Below are positions 7,986-22,188 of a stretch of DNA of 47,131 nucleotides, piece by piece. A program made the translations under genes and the position numbers. Source of the DNA: Gammaproteobacteria bacterium (GTDB lineage Bacteria; Pseudomonadota; Gammaproteobacteria; Steroidobacterales; PWYM01); contig JAFIFN010000013.1 of assembly GCA_020832005.1 (NCBI GenBank), positions 1 through 47,131 of the forward strand, given 5' to 3'. The notes beneath the pieces were generated by a model that worked only from the letters and a program-made list of their open reading frames with translations, made no database searches and had not been told where the DNA came from. Within the stretch, counting starts at the first letter, position 1, and every line of letters starts with the position of its first letter.

Positions 7986-9377
7986 TTAGGCCGATGGACT
8001 ACCCGACGCAGGCGTTTTTGCGCTAGCTTCGACTGCAAGCATCCTGGCTCTAAATGGCTTTAAACCGCTCCAAATAACGATCATGGCGAATACAAGTAAA
8101 GCAGGACAAACGACAGCCAACGAATATCTCAGCATTGCAGGGTCCGCGAAAACATAGTCTGTGACCAACGCAATGGAAGTGGGCCCTACGCCCTGCCCCA
8201 CCAAATTCGCAGATAACAAGAAAAGCGCGACAATTTGTGCCCTGGCCTGATTAGGAACGATCATTGGGAGCGCTGCGGGGCCGGCACCAAAAGGCATACT
8301 AAGCAAAAAGGTGATTATTGCCAGCGCCCCCAGTGCCACAAGGTGATTATCAACGAGCGCAAATATAACGATGAGCGGAGCGGCTAATCCTGCGCCAATG
8401 ATTCCGACCCTCAAATTGGAGTCCCTGACCCCACGTAAATAAAGAAAGTCTGATAACCAGCCGCCCGACAACACCCCCAGAGACCCGAAAACTACAAAAT
8501 AGAGGCCATAGATATAACCAATATCTGAAATAGGGAACTCGAAGGTTCTTACAAAATAGGTTGGCACCCAAGCGCCGAATCCAAAAGTAACCATCGCGAT
8601 TATAGAAAATCCGACAATCACACTGCCAACTGAACGAGCGTTCCCTTTAAGGAAAGCTCCTACCTCTTTCACTGGAAGTGCGCCTTCAGGTTTCCGGAGA
8701 CCAGACGCTGCACCAGCTGCATCAACAGCGTTTGTCTGACGGGGTGGCTCACGGACCGTCAGCCAAATCAATGCAGCCAATATAAATCCGGGTACGGAAA
8801 CAATCACAAAGGCCAGTTGCCAAGGATACATTGTACCGATTAAAGGCATTTCAATTTCGCCCAACTCGGTAACCAGGCCAACAACAGCTGCGCCGATCAA
8901 TAAGGCGACACCAGAGCCAATGAAACCTGAGCCTGTGAAAACACTTATGGCCCTCGTAACCATGCGACGCGGAAAATAGTCGCTTATCATCGAAAAGGCG
9001 GAAGGTGTTAACGAGGCCTCACCGGCACCCACCATTGCACGCGCCATAAAGAGCGTAAGGTAAGTTCTCGCAAGGCCGCAAAGAACAGTCGCCATAGACC
9101 AGAAGACCATGCCAATGGCGATAACTTTTTTACGGCTACGCGCATCGGCAAGTCGACCTATGGGAACAAGCATAACGCTGTAGAACAGTGCGAACGCCAG
9201 GCCTTGCAGAAGACTTATCTGAGTATCCGTTACACCGAGATCAAGGCGGATCGGCTCCACCAGCAAGTTTATGATCATCCGGTCAAGGTAAGCATTGATG
9301 TTGGATAGCGATAAAATGGCGACCACATACCATGCGTACGCATTCGACCTAAAAGAAAAGCTATCCCCTGCATTCAC
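7986..9377 (-). CDS. Major facilitator superfamily transporter, Spinster-like
   Basis: The 463-residue protein has about twelve membrane spans, with the MFS loop motif GRLADARSRKKVIAIG between spans 2 and 3. NAYLDRMIINLLVEPIR in span 1 and GAGEASLTPSAFSMISDYFPRR are typical of Spinster-type or organic-anion MFS permeases. The substrate is unknown. Three 60-base lines counted by hand gave 24, 30 and 30 GC, against 44 in a line of the adjacent symporter gene, so composition differs sharply from its neighbours. With the flanking direct repeats this suggests recent insertion. It is transcribed like the symporter but separated from it by the repeat. Confidence 0.85.
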   Translation of the reverse strand: MNAGDSFSFRSNAYAWYVVAILSLSNINAYLDRMIINLLVEPIRLDLGVTDTQISLLQGLAFALFYSVMLVPIGRLADARSRKKVIAIGMVFWSMATVLCGLARTYLTLFMARAMVGAGEASLTPSAFSMISDYFPRRMVTRAISVFTGSGFIGSGVALLIGAAVVGLVTELGEIEMPLIGTMYPWQLAFVIVSVPGFILAALIWLTVREPPRQTNAVDAAGAASGLRKPEGALPVKEVGAFLKGNARSVGSVIVGFSIIAMVTFGFGAWVPTYFVRTFEFPISDIGYIYGLYFVVFGSLGVLSGGWLSDFLYLRGVRDSNLRVGIIGAGLAAPLIVIFALVDNHLVALGALAIITFLLSMPFGAGPAALPMIVPNQARAQIVALFLLSANLVGQGVGPTSIALVTDYVFADPAMLRYSLAVVCPALLVFAMIVIWSGLKPFRARMLAVEASAKTPASGSPSA

Positions 9378-9446
9378 ACTTAATTTACTCCACGGGCATC
9401 ATTTCTTTCCGGAGGGGCCGGCTCGGGATCCACGAGTCCTACATGA

Positions 9447-11215
<1,769 letters not shown>

Positions 11216-11219
<4 letters not shown>

Positions 11220-11476
11220 TGCTCGTCTACACCATGCTCGCGGTCCAGCCGGTTCATCCGCCAGGCATAGAAAAAGATCAGTACGATGAAGGTGTACAGC
11301 GAGCCCTGCTGTGCGAACCAGAAACCCAGTCCGTAGCCGCCGATACGGATCGCGTTCAGCGGTTCCACCAGCAGGATTCCCAGCCCCAGAGACACGAACG
11401 CCCAGATGGCCAGACAGCCGGCGATCACGCGCAGATTCGTGCGCCAGTAAGCGGCGCGGTGTTGTGACCGGTCCAT
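11216..11476 (-). CDS. DUF4212 symporter small subunit
   Basis: The 86-residue protein has two membrane helices (CLAIWAFVSLGLGILLV and LYTFIVLIFFYAWRM) joined by the conserved GLGFWFAQQGSL loop. This is the DUF4212 pattern of small subunits encoded directly before VC_2705-type symporters. It overlaps the large-subunit start by 4 bp and is the first gene of the pair. It probably forms a complex with or stabilises the transporter; the exact role is not established. Confidence 0.88.
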
Positions 11477-11525
11477 GCCCCCCCGTTACATCTGCCGCCG
11501 GCGCCTTCCCAAGCTGGGCACTCGA

Positions 11526-11555
11526 CCTGTTAAGCCTTTGCCTGTTAAGCCTTTG
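11526..11555. repeat. Two perfect 15-bp tandem copies beside tRNA-Ser
   Basis: The unit CCTGTTAAGCCTTTG occurs twice with no gap, ending 6 bp from the tRNA 3' end. The role is unknown. It may be a small replication slip in the tRNA trailer. Confidence 0.85.
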
Positions 11556-11561
11556 AAATCA

Positions 11562-11651
11562 TGGCGGAGAGGGAGGGATTCGAACCCTCGAAGGTGTTGC
11601 CACCTTGCCGGTTTTCAAGACCGGTGCATTCAACCGCTCTGCCACCTCTCC
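11562..11651 (-). tRNA. tRNA-Ser (anticodon UGA)
   Basis: The acceptor arms GGAGAGG and CCTCTCC pair perfectly, with discriminator G and an encoded CCA. The anticodon loop reads CTTGAAA (anticodon TGA) on a five-pair stem. A long variable arm (AGGTG...CACCT) and the T-loop GTTCGAATC identify a class II serine tRNA of 90 nt. It reads UCA and, by wobble, other UCN codons. Its synthetase gene serS lies about 0.9 kb away. Confidence 0.97.
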
Positions 11652-11805
11652 GGCTAAAGCCTGCGGTCGGGAATTCTCCCGGCCGGCGCGGTCTAAAGCA
11701 AGGCCACGGATAATTGCGCGGCGCCGGCTGTCACATGGTCGTCACCGGGCGGTGTGCTAACATCCGGTCGGTCAGGAATTTCAGGTCATTTCAGGAGGAA
11801 ACCCG

Positions 11806-12492
11806 ATGCAGCCACGTCGTTATGGTTCAGAACAGGTCATCGCCCGGCAACCCGCGGCGACGGACGTGCTCTCCACCAATCGCGTCCTGCGCAACACCTA
11901 CATGTTGCTGGCGGCCACTTTGCTGTTCAGTGCCGCGATGGCCGCCGTGGCCATGGCCACCCAGATGCCTTATCTCGGCCCCTTCGTCACGCTGGGCGGA
12001 TACTTCGGCCTGCTGTTTCTGACGCATTTCACGCGCAACTCCGCGATGGGCCTCGTCAGCGTGTTCGCACTGACCGGCTTCATGGGCCTCACGCTGGGGC
12101 CATTGCTCTCAGCCTATCTCACAGCGGTGCCCAACGGCAGCCAGGTGATCACCTCGGCGCTGGCCACCACTGGCCTGGCCTTCGTGGGCCTGTCGGCCTA
12201 CGCGGTGAAGTCCGGGCGTGACTTCAGCTTCCTGCGCGGCTTCGTGCTGATCGGCATCATCGCGCTGCTGGGCGTGATCATCTCCAGCCTGTTCTTCGAT
12301 CTCTCGGCCTATGCCTCGGTGATCTCGGGCGCCATCATCATCCTGATGGGCGCACTGATCCTGTTCCAGACCGGCCAGATCGTCAACGGCGGTGAGACCA
12401 ACTACATCATGGCCACGGTCACGCTGTATGTGAGCATCTACAACATCTTCGTCAGCCTGTTGCAGCTGTTCGGCATGGGCGGCGACGACTGA
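11806..12492 (+). CDS. yccA: Bax inhibitor-1/YccA family membrane protein
   Basis: The 228-residue protein has seven predicted membrane spans and family landmarks: NRVLRNTYMLLAATLLFSA at the start, GLVSVFALTGFMGLTLGPLL, ALILFQTGQIVNGGETNYIMATVTLYVSIYNIFVSLLQLFG at the end. In E. coli, YccA interacts with the FtsH protease and can protect SecY from it; the same role here is inferred from family membership. AGGAGG lies at good spacing before the ATG. It stands alone, converging on serS with a strong terminator between. Confidence 0.93.
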   Translation: MQPRRYGSEQVIARQPAATDVLSTNRVLRNTYMLLAATLLFSAAMAAVAMATQMPYLGPFVTLGGYFGLLFLTHFTRNSAMGLVSVFALTGFMGLTLGPLLSAYLTAVPNGSQVITSALATTGLAFVGLSAYAVKSGRDFSFLRGFVLIGIIALLGVIISSLFFDLSAYASVISGAIIILMGALILFQTGQIVNGGETNYIMATVTLYVSIYNIFVSLLQLFGMGGDD

Positions 12493-12525
12493 CAGGCGCA
12501 CCCCGCAGCACGGCAGGAAAAACGC

Positions 12526-12565
12526 AAACCCCGCCTGGAACGAATGCGTTCCAGGCGGGGTTTTT
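12526..12565 (+). terminator. Rho-independent terminator after yccA
   Basis: A perfect 17-bp stem, AAACCCCGCCTGGAACG with its complement, encloses an AATG loop and is followed by a T run. It ends yccA transcription. On the other strand the tract past the hairpin is also T-rich, so it could serve serS too. Confidence 0.93.
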
Positions 12566-12583
12566 CTTTATCAGCACATCAAT

Positions 12584-15226
<2,643 letters not shown>

Positions 15227-15234
<8 letters not shown>

Positions 15235-15634
15235 GCTGCAATCCGACGCGGCGTTCCACCCACTGGCACCAGTTACCCAGACCGACCATGGCCAGCGACA
15301 GACCGGCCACGATACCTGCGGTATTGGCGACGAAGTCACCGAAATCCGCACTGCGATGGGCAAGCCCTCCTTGGGTGAGCTCCATGAGCATGCCCAGCAG
15401 GAACAGGTACTGCGCGACCAGCAGGTAATGTTCTCGCCGGTAGAGACCGGCAAAAAACAGCATCAGCGAGAAGTACGCCAGGAAATGCCCGAGCTTGTCG
15501 TGGTAGGGAAACGGCAATACCCAGGCGGTATCCACCGCCTCGGTGGGCCCCAGGCTCAGGTATACCGCCAGTGCCAGCAACAGCCACGCAAGCATGCGCC
15601 ACAGGGGCGCGAGAATCAGCGGTCGCACACTCAC
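15227..15634 (-). CDS. VanZ-like membrane protein
   Basis: The 135-residue protein has four hydrophobic spans. The VanZ-family signature is HDKLGHFLAYFSLMLFFAGL followed by ELTQGGLAHRSADFGDFVANTAGIVAG. Such proteins occur widely outside vancomycin-resistance clusters; their function is unknown, and resistance should not be assumed. It overlaps lolA by 4 bp and rarA by 8 bp, so it is embedded in a translationally coupled chain. Confidence 0.85.
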
Positions 15635-16407
15635 CGCCCGTCCGGGCCGATGACGTCCACACCTTCTGGCGCGACAAACGAAAAACGCTCATCGCTCAGG
15701 ACCACATCACGCTCGACATCGCCGAACACCACGGCGGTGACCTGAGCCAGCGCATCGGTGAGTTCCATGCGCCGCACGACCTCACCGTCGTGCGCCAGCA
15801 CGATGCGCCGGAAATCGCTGTCTTCCTGCAACGGCTCCATCGCCAGCCATTCCAGGCCCTGGCGCTGCCAGGCCTCGACCACGCGGAAGCCATCGGTGAG
15901 CCGCCCACCCCCCAGCAACATGGCCGGCGAGCCCGCGATGCTCTGTTCGACGCGCGAGATGCTCACCTGTTCGAGATCCGCGTCATACATCCACACAAGC
16001 TCGCCGTCGGTGATCAGTAGCTGCTCGTAGGGTTGTTCATAGGCCCAGCGGAAGCGCCCGGGCCGCGAGATCTCCATGCGCCCAGCGGCCCGCTCGAGCA
16101 GTCGCCCGGAGGCATCGTGGACCTCCTGCTCGAAGACCGCACGCAGCGTGCCTGTGGCCTCGAGCAGGCGCTCCAGCCTCAGCGCGGCTGTGTCGGTGTG
16201 TCCCTGGGCCGGCGACGGCGCTGCGCGCACAGGCGCAGGCGCAGGCGCAGGCTTGGCGTCCGGTGTCGCTGCCGGCTCGGGCAACGCTGCCGGTTCGGGC
16301 CCGCTCTTGGGTCCATTGCCACCCGCCCACGCCCCCGCAGCCCACACGATCGCCGTGCAGGCCACGACCAGGCCAGTCAATCCGCTTGAATCTCTCGTCA
16401 CGCTCAA
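15631..16407 (-). CDS. lolA: Outer-membrane lipoprotein chaperone LolA, with Ala/Pro linker
   Basis: LolA carries lipoproteins across the periplasm from LolCDE to LolB. After a signal peptide (to about residue 29) the LolA domain shows [62 protein letters not shown], a classic LolA stretch. At 258 residues it is longer than the usual 200 or so because a Pro/Ala segment of about 40 residues separates the signal from the domain. This segment is coded partly by a hexanucleotide repeat. It overlaps ftsK and vanZ by 4 bp each. Confidence 0.93.
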   Translation of the reverse strand: MSVTRDSSGLTGLVVACTAIVWAAGAWAGGNGPKSGPEPAALPEPAATPDAKPAPAPAPVRAAPSPAQGHTDTAALRLERLLEATGTLRAVFEQEVHDASGRLLERAAGRMEISRPGRFRWAYEQPYEQLLITDGELVWMYDADLEQVSISRVEQSIAGSPAMLLGGGRLTDGFRVVEAWQRQGLEWLAMEPLQEDSDFRRIVLAHDGEVVRRMELTDALAQVTAVVFGDVERDVVLSDERFSFVAPEGVDVIGPDGR

Positions 16408-18722
16408 TCCTCCGGCGCGCCGGGCGCCAGCACCTCGCGGCTGCCGTTGGACTGCAACGGACCCACGATGCCGGCCGCCTCCATGGTCTCGACCATGCGC
16501 GCCGCCCGGTTATAGCCAATCTTCAATCGCCGCTGTACACCCGAGATCGAGGCCTTGCGCGTATCGGTGACGATACGCACGGCCTCGTCGTACAGGGGAT
16601 CACTTTCCGCATCCGCCCCGGCATCGGCCTCGCCGAAAGCACCGGGCATGCCAGGAATAGGACCACTGGGACCCTCGATGATTTCATCGATGTAGCGCGG
16701 CTGCCCGCCACCCTTCTTCAGGCTGGCCACGACCTTGTGGACTTCGTCGTCGGAAACGAAGGCGCCGTGCACGCGCGTGGGCAACGCGGTGCCGGGCGGC
16801 AGGTAGAGCATGTCGCCGTGGCCGAGCAGCGCCTCGGCGCCCATCTGGTCGAGAATCGTGCGTGAATCCACGCGTGCGGAGACCTGGAAGGCGATGCGCG
16901 TGGGGATATTGGCCTTGATCAGGCCGGTGATCACGTCCACGGACGGCCGCTGCGTGGCGATGATCATATGCAGGCCCGAGGCGCGCGCCTTCTGCGCCAG
17001 GCGCGCGATCAGCTCCTCGACCTTCTTGCCGACCACCATCATCATGTCGGCCAGCTCGTCGATGATCACGACGATCATCGGCAGCGGCTCGAGCGCCGGA
17101 CGCGGCGGCGGATCATCCGGATCGGCCGTGGGTGGGGCCTGCCACAACGGATCAGGAATTTCCTGGCCGCGCGCAGCCGCCTCGGAGAGCTTGCGGTTGT
17201 AGCCGCCGATGTTGCGCACGCCAAGGGCTGCCATCAGGCGATAGCGCCGCTCCATCTCGGCCACGCACCAGCGCAGTGCGTTGGCCGCATCGTTCATGTC
17301 CGTGACCACCGGGGCGAGCAGATGCGGAATGCCCTCGTAGACCGAGAGCTCCAGCATCTTCGGGTCGATCATGATCATGCGCACCTGTTCGGCCGTGGCC
17401 TTGAACAGCAGCGAGAGCACCATCGCGTTGATGCCCACCGACTTGCCCGAGCCGGTGGTGCCGGCAATCAGCAGGTGCGGCATGCGCTGCAGGTCTGCCA
17501 CCACCGCCTCGCCGCCGATGTCCTTGCCCAGTGCCAGCGCCAGCGGCGAGCGCATGTCATCGTAGGCGCGAGACTTCAGGATCTCGCCCAGCGTGACCAG
17601 TTCGCGGATCTCGTTGGGAATCTCCAGGCCCACGACGCTCTTGCCTGGAATGATCTCGACCACACGCACGCTGATCGCCGAGAGTGCGCGCGCCAGGTCC
17701 TTGGCAAGGTTGGTGATCTGGCTGACCTTCACACCGGCGGCAGGCTGGAGTTCAAAGCGCGTGACCACCGGACCCGGGTGGACCGAGACGACTTCCACCT
17801 CGACCCCGAAATCGCGCAGCTTCAGCTCCACCACCCGCGACATCGCCTGCAGCGAGTCATCCGAGTAGCCGGCCTTGCGCGGCGGTGGATCATCGAGCAG
17901 CGACAGCGCCGGCAGCCCCTGCGCCGCCGGCGGATCGAACAGCGGCACCTGGCGTTCCTTCTCCACGCGCACGCTGGATTCAACACGCTTGACCACCGGT
18001 TCGATGCGCGGCGGCGTGCGCGTCTCCTGCTTTTTCACCGACTCGCGCATGGTCTCGCTGCGCGCCTGGCGGGCGCGCCGGCCCTCCAGCCAGCGCTGGC
18101 CGCGCGCGAACGCCTCGCGCACGCCGTCGACCAGCCACAACGCGGCGCGGCCGGTGCGATCCATGACCGCCAGCCATGAGACGCCGGTGAACAGCGACAC
18201 GCCGGCCAGCCACAGGGCCAGCAGCAGCAACGTGGCCCCCAGCAGGCTGAGCACGGCCTCGAACCCATGGCCGACCAGCTGGCCGACGATCCCGCCAGCG
18301 GTCTCCGGCAGCAGGGCTTCGGCGAAGTGCAGCGTGGCCAGACCGCAGCTGGTCGCAAGCGTCAGCAGGAAGCCACCGAACCGGCCTGCCAGCACACGCC
18401 GGTCCAGCGGCCCGGGATTGCGCCGCTCGCGGAACACCAGCCAGCCGGCCAGCAGCACCATGACCGGGAACAGGAAGGCGGGCCGGCCGAACAGCATGAA
18501 CGCCAGATCGGCAAACCACGCACCGGCACTGCCGATGCGATTGTTCACGGTGCTGCCATCGCCGGTCGAGGTAAAGCCCGGGTCACCCGGATGGTAGGAC
18601 GCCAGCGCCAGCAGCAGGATGAGCGCCAGCGCCCCGAGCACCCACAGCGCCGCCTCACGCAGTACGCGCGTCATTGGCGTGCCGAGAATGGCGGGAGCGG
18701 AATCTGACCTGGCCTTGCCCAC
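16404..18722 (-). CDS. ftsK: DNA translocase FtsK
   Basis: FtsK anchors at the septum and pumps chromosome ends to resolve dimers with XerCD. I choose the GTG at 18722 (772 residues) because AGAAGG precedes it; ATG 18674 is the alternative. Order: four membrane spans in about the first 180 residues, a short charged linker, the motor with Walker [11 protein letters not shown] and Walker [13 protein letters not shown], then a C-terminal winged helix ([29 protein letters not shown]) that reads KOPS sites. The linker is much shorter than in E. coli FtsK (about 1,330 residues). Confidence 0.96.
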   Translation of the reverse strand: MGKARSDSAPAILGTPMTRVLREAALWVLGALALILLLALASYHPGDPGFTSTGDGSTVNNRIGSAGAWFADLAFMLFGRPAFLFPVMVLLAGWLVFRERRNPGPLDRRVLAGRFGGFLLTLATSCGLATLHFAEALLPETAGGIVGQLVGHGFEAVLSLLGATLLLLALWLAGVSLFTGVSWLAVMDRTGRAALWLVDGVREAFARGQRWLEGRRARQARSETMRESVKKQETRTPPRIEPVVKRVESSVRVEKERQVPLFDPPAAQGLPALSLLDDPPPRKAGYSDDSLQAMSRVVELKLRDFGVEVEVVSVHPGPVVTRFELQPAAGVKVSQITNLAKDLARALSAISVRVVEIIPGKSVVGLEIPNEIRELVTLGEILKSRAYDDMRSPLALALGKDIGGEAVVADLQRMPHLLIAGTTGSGKSVGINAMVLSLLFKATAEQVRMIMIDPKMLELSVYEGIPHLLAPVVTDMNDAANALRWCVAEMERRYRLMAALGVRNIGGYNRKLSEAAARGQEIPDPLWQAPPTADPDDPPPRPALEPLPMIVVIIDELADMMMVVGKKVEELIARLAQKARASGLHMIIATQRPSVDVITGLIKANIPTRIAFQVSARVDSRTILDQMGAEALLGHGDMLYLPPGTALPTRVHGAFVSDDEVHKVVASLKKGGGQPRYIDEIIEGPSGPIPGMPGAFGEADAGADAESDPLYDEAVRIVTDTRKASISGVQRRLKIGYNRAARMVETMEAAGIVGPLQSNGSREVLAPGAPED

Positions 18723-19987
<1,265 letters not shown>

Positions 19988-20019
19988 GATTATCGCCGTC
20001 ACATACAGGGGCGCATGAC

Positions 20020-21168
20020 ATGGATGTCGACGTCGCCACAACACTCGAGGCTGTTGCCCCGGGCGAATGGAATGCGCTGAATTCGCGCAATGATCCGTTT
20101 CTGCGCCACGAGTTCCTGGTCGCGACCGAACGCCATGGCTGCGCCTCCAAAGCCAGCGGCTGGGAGCCCCGACACCTGCTGCTGCGCGGCGGCGGCCGGC
20201 TGCTCGGGGCGATGCCGCTGTACCTGCGTCACGATTCCTGGGGCGAGTTCGTGTTCGACTGGAGCTGGGCGCAGGCCTGGCAGCGGCTGGGCCTGCCCTA
20301 CTACCCCAAGCTGACCTGCGCGGTGCCGTTCACGCCGGCCACCGGCGATCGACTGCTGGTGGCACCGGGTCAGGACCCTCAGGCGATTCGTCGCGCACTC
20401 CTGGAAGCTGCCCTGGGACTGGCCAGGACGCTGGATGTCTCCTCGCTGCATGTGCTGTTCCCGCGCGAAGCCGAGCTTGGCACCCTGCGCGAAGGCGGCC
20501 TGCTGCTGCGCCAGGATACGCAGTTTCACTGGCATAACGAGGGCGATGCCGATTTCGAGGCATTTCTGGCGCGACTGAGCTCGGCCAAGCGCAAGAAAAT
20601 CCGCCGCGAGCGCCGGCGCATCAGCGAGCAGGGCATCGAGCATGTCGTGCGCAGTGGCAACGAGATGACCGAGGCCCTGTGGGAACAGGCCTGGGGGTTC
20701 TCGGCGCGCACGTTTCTGCGCCGCGGCCGCCCCCCGTACCTGAGCCTGGCGTTTTTCCAGGAGATCGGTCGCAGCATGGGCGAACAAGTGGTGGTGATCC
20801 TCGCCGAGCACCAGGGCACACCGATCGCAGGTGCGATCTGCCTGCGCAGCGACGACACCCTGTACGGGCGCTACTGGGGCGCGCTCGACGACTTTCACAG
20901 CCTGCACTTCGAGACTTGTTACTACCAGGGCATCGACTATTGTCTGGCCCACGGACTGGCCCGCTTCGAACCCGGCACGCAGGGCGAGCACAAAGTCGCG
21001 CGTGGGTTTCTGCCAGTGGCCACCGGCTCGGCCCACTGGGTAGCCGATGCGCGACTGCGCGCAGCCCTGGCCGATCACCTGGTTGCCGAACAGCGCCATG
21101 TGCAGCAGTACATGGACGAAGTTCAGGCCCACAGCCCCTATCGACAGTCCGGGGACGTGCCTGGATGA
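20020..21168 (+). CDS. DUF482 (COG3146) GNAT-like acyltransferase
   Basis: The 382-residue protein shows [22 protein letters not shown] near residue 70 and [20 protein letters not shown]. The C-terminal half carries [32 protein letters not shown], the hallmark of this family. These proteins have a tandem GNAT fold like the FemAB peptidyltransferases; the substrate is unknown. No signal peptide is seen. It starts 33 bp after trxB and its stop overlaps the aat start (ATGA), tying it to the N-degron gene aat. Confidence 0.88.
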   Translation: MDVDVATTLEAVAPGEWNALNSRNDPFLRHEFLVATERHGCASKASGWEPRHLLLRGGGRLLGAMPLYLRHDSWGEFVFDWSWAQAWQRLGLPYYPKLTCAVPFTPATGDRLLVAPGQDPQAIRRALLEAALGLARTLDVSSLHVLFPREAELGTLREGGLLLRQDTQFHWHNEGDADFEAFLARLSSAKRKKIRRERRRISEQGIEHVVRSGNEMTEALWEQAWGFSARTFLRRGRPPYLSLAFFQEIGRSMGEQVVVILAEHQGTPIAGAICLRSDDTLYGRYWGALDDFHSLHFETCYYQGIDYCLAHGLARFEPGTQGEHKVARGFLPVATGSAHWVADARLRAALADHLVAEQRHVQQYMDEVQAHSPYRQSGDVPG

Positions 21169-21869
21169 GCCGACTGGTCTGGCTGTCGGCACGCGACCGT
21201 CCGGAGGCCTTTCCGGACCCCAACCTTGCGCTGGCCGAACCCAACGGCCTGCTCGCCGCAGGCGGTGATCTGTCCACCGAGCGCCTGCTCTACGCATATC
21301 GCCACGGCATTTTCCCCTGGTATGAAGCCGGCCAGCCGATCCTGTGGTGGAGTCCGGATCCGCGCGCGGTGCTGCGGCCCGGCGACCTCAAGGTCTCGCG
21401 CAGCCTGCGACGCGTGCTGCGCCAGCAGCGCTTCGAGTTCACTGCCGACAGCGCGTTTTGCGACGTGCTGGCAGGCTGTGCCGAGCCGCGCAGCTACGGG
21501 GCCGGCACCTGGATCACGCTGGAGATGCGCGCCGCCTACGAGCGCCTGCACGCGCTGGGCTGGGCGCATTCCATGGAAGTCTGGCAGGCAGGCGAGCTGG
21601 TCGGTGGGCTCTACGGGCTGCATATCGGCCGCGTGTTCTTCGGCGAATCCATGTTCTCGAGGGTCAGCGATGCCTCGAAAGCCGCGCTGGTGCGACTGGT
21701 GGAACATCTCGCGCCCATGGGCCTGGCCCTGATCGACTGCCAGCAGGCCACCGGACACCTGGCCCGGCTGGGTGCAATCACGATACCGCGCAGGGCGTTT
21801 CTGGCTGAGATTCACGAGGCCTGCAAGCCCGAACCCGAGCCCGTGAACTGGACACTCGGACAGAACTGA
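21165..21869 (+). CDS. aat: Leucyl/phenylalanyl-tRNA--protein transferase
   Basis: Aat adds Leu or Phe to proteins with N-terminal Arg or Lys, marking them for ClpS-ClpAP. The true start is [11 protein letters not shown] (234 residues), overlapping the DUF482 stop; the longer track ORF runs through that gene in another frame. Family motifs are [59 protein letters not shown] and [19 protein letters not shown]. ClpS and ClpA are encoded nearby, completing the recognition and unfolding part of the pathway. Confidence 0.97.
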   Translation: MSRLVWLSARDRPEAFPDPNLALAEPNGLLAAGGDLSTERLLYAYRHGIFPWYEAGQPILWWSPDPRAVLRPGDLKVSRSLRRVLRQQRFEFTADSAFCDVLAGCAEPRSYGAGTWITLEMRAAYERLHALGWAHSMEVWQAGELVGGLYGLHIGRVFFGESMFSRVSDASKAALVRLVEHLAPMGLALIDCQQATGHLARLGAITIPRRAFLAEIHEACKPEPEPVNWTLGQN

Positions 21870-21955
21870 TCGGCAGGCCAAATTGCACCCCCAGCCCGCC
21901 TGTGCAAAAATCCGCCTCCGTTCGGGCATGTGCCCATCAGCCATATCGAGGATTC

Positions 21956-22174
21956 ATGGCCAAGGAAGATGCCATTCAGATGGAAGGCGTGGTCGTCGAG
22001 ACCCTGCCCAACACGACGTTTCGTGTCGAGCTGTCCAATGGACATATCGTCACGGCCCACATCTCGGGCAAGATGCGCAAGAACTACATCCGCATCCTGA
22101 CCGGTGACAAAGTCACCGTAGAACTCACGCCCTACGACCTGAGCAAGGGTCGGATCGTCTATCGCGGTCGCTGA
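21956..22174 (+). CDS. infA: Translation initiation factor IF-1
   Basis: The 72-residue single OB-fold protein binds the 30S A site during initiation. The sequence [19 protein letters not shown], then [22 protein letters not shown] and GRIVYRGR, is nearly the textbook IF-1. The start is set by homology and lies 54 bases inside the track ORF. It sits 86 bp after aat and converges on clpA with a 14-bp gap. Confidence 0.98.
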   Translation: MAKEDAIQMEGVVVETLPNTTFRVELSNGHIVTAHISGKMRKNYIRILTGDKVTVELTPYDLSKGRIVYRGR

Positions 22175-22188
22175 AAGCTGGCGCCTGC

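Noticed and set aside
11475-11657. 60-aa plus-strand ORF across the tRNA-Ser gene
   Set aside because: Covers a structured tRNA; the peptide is chance translation of the antisense tRNA.
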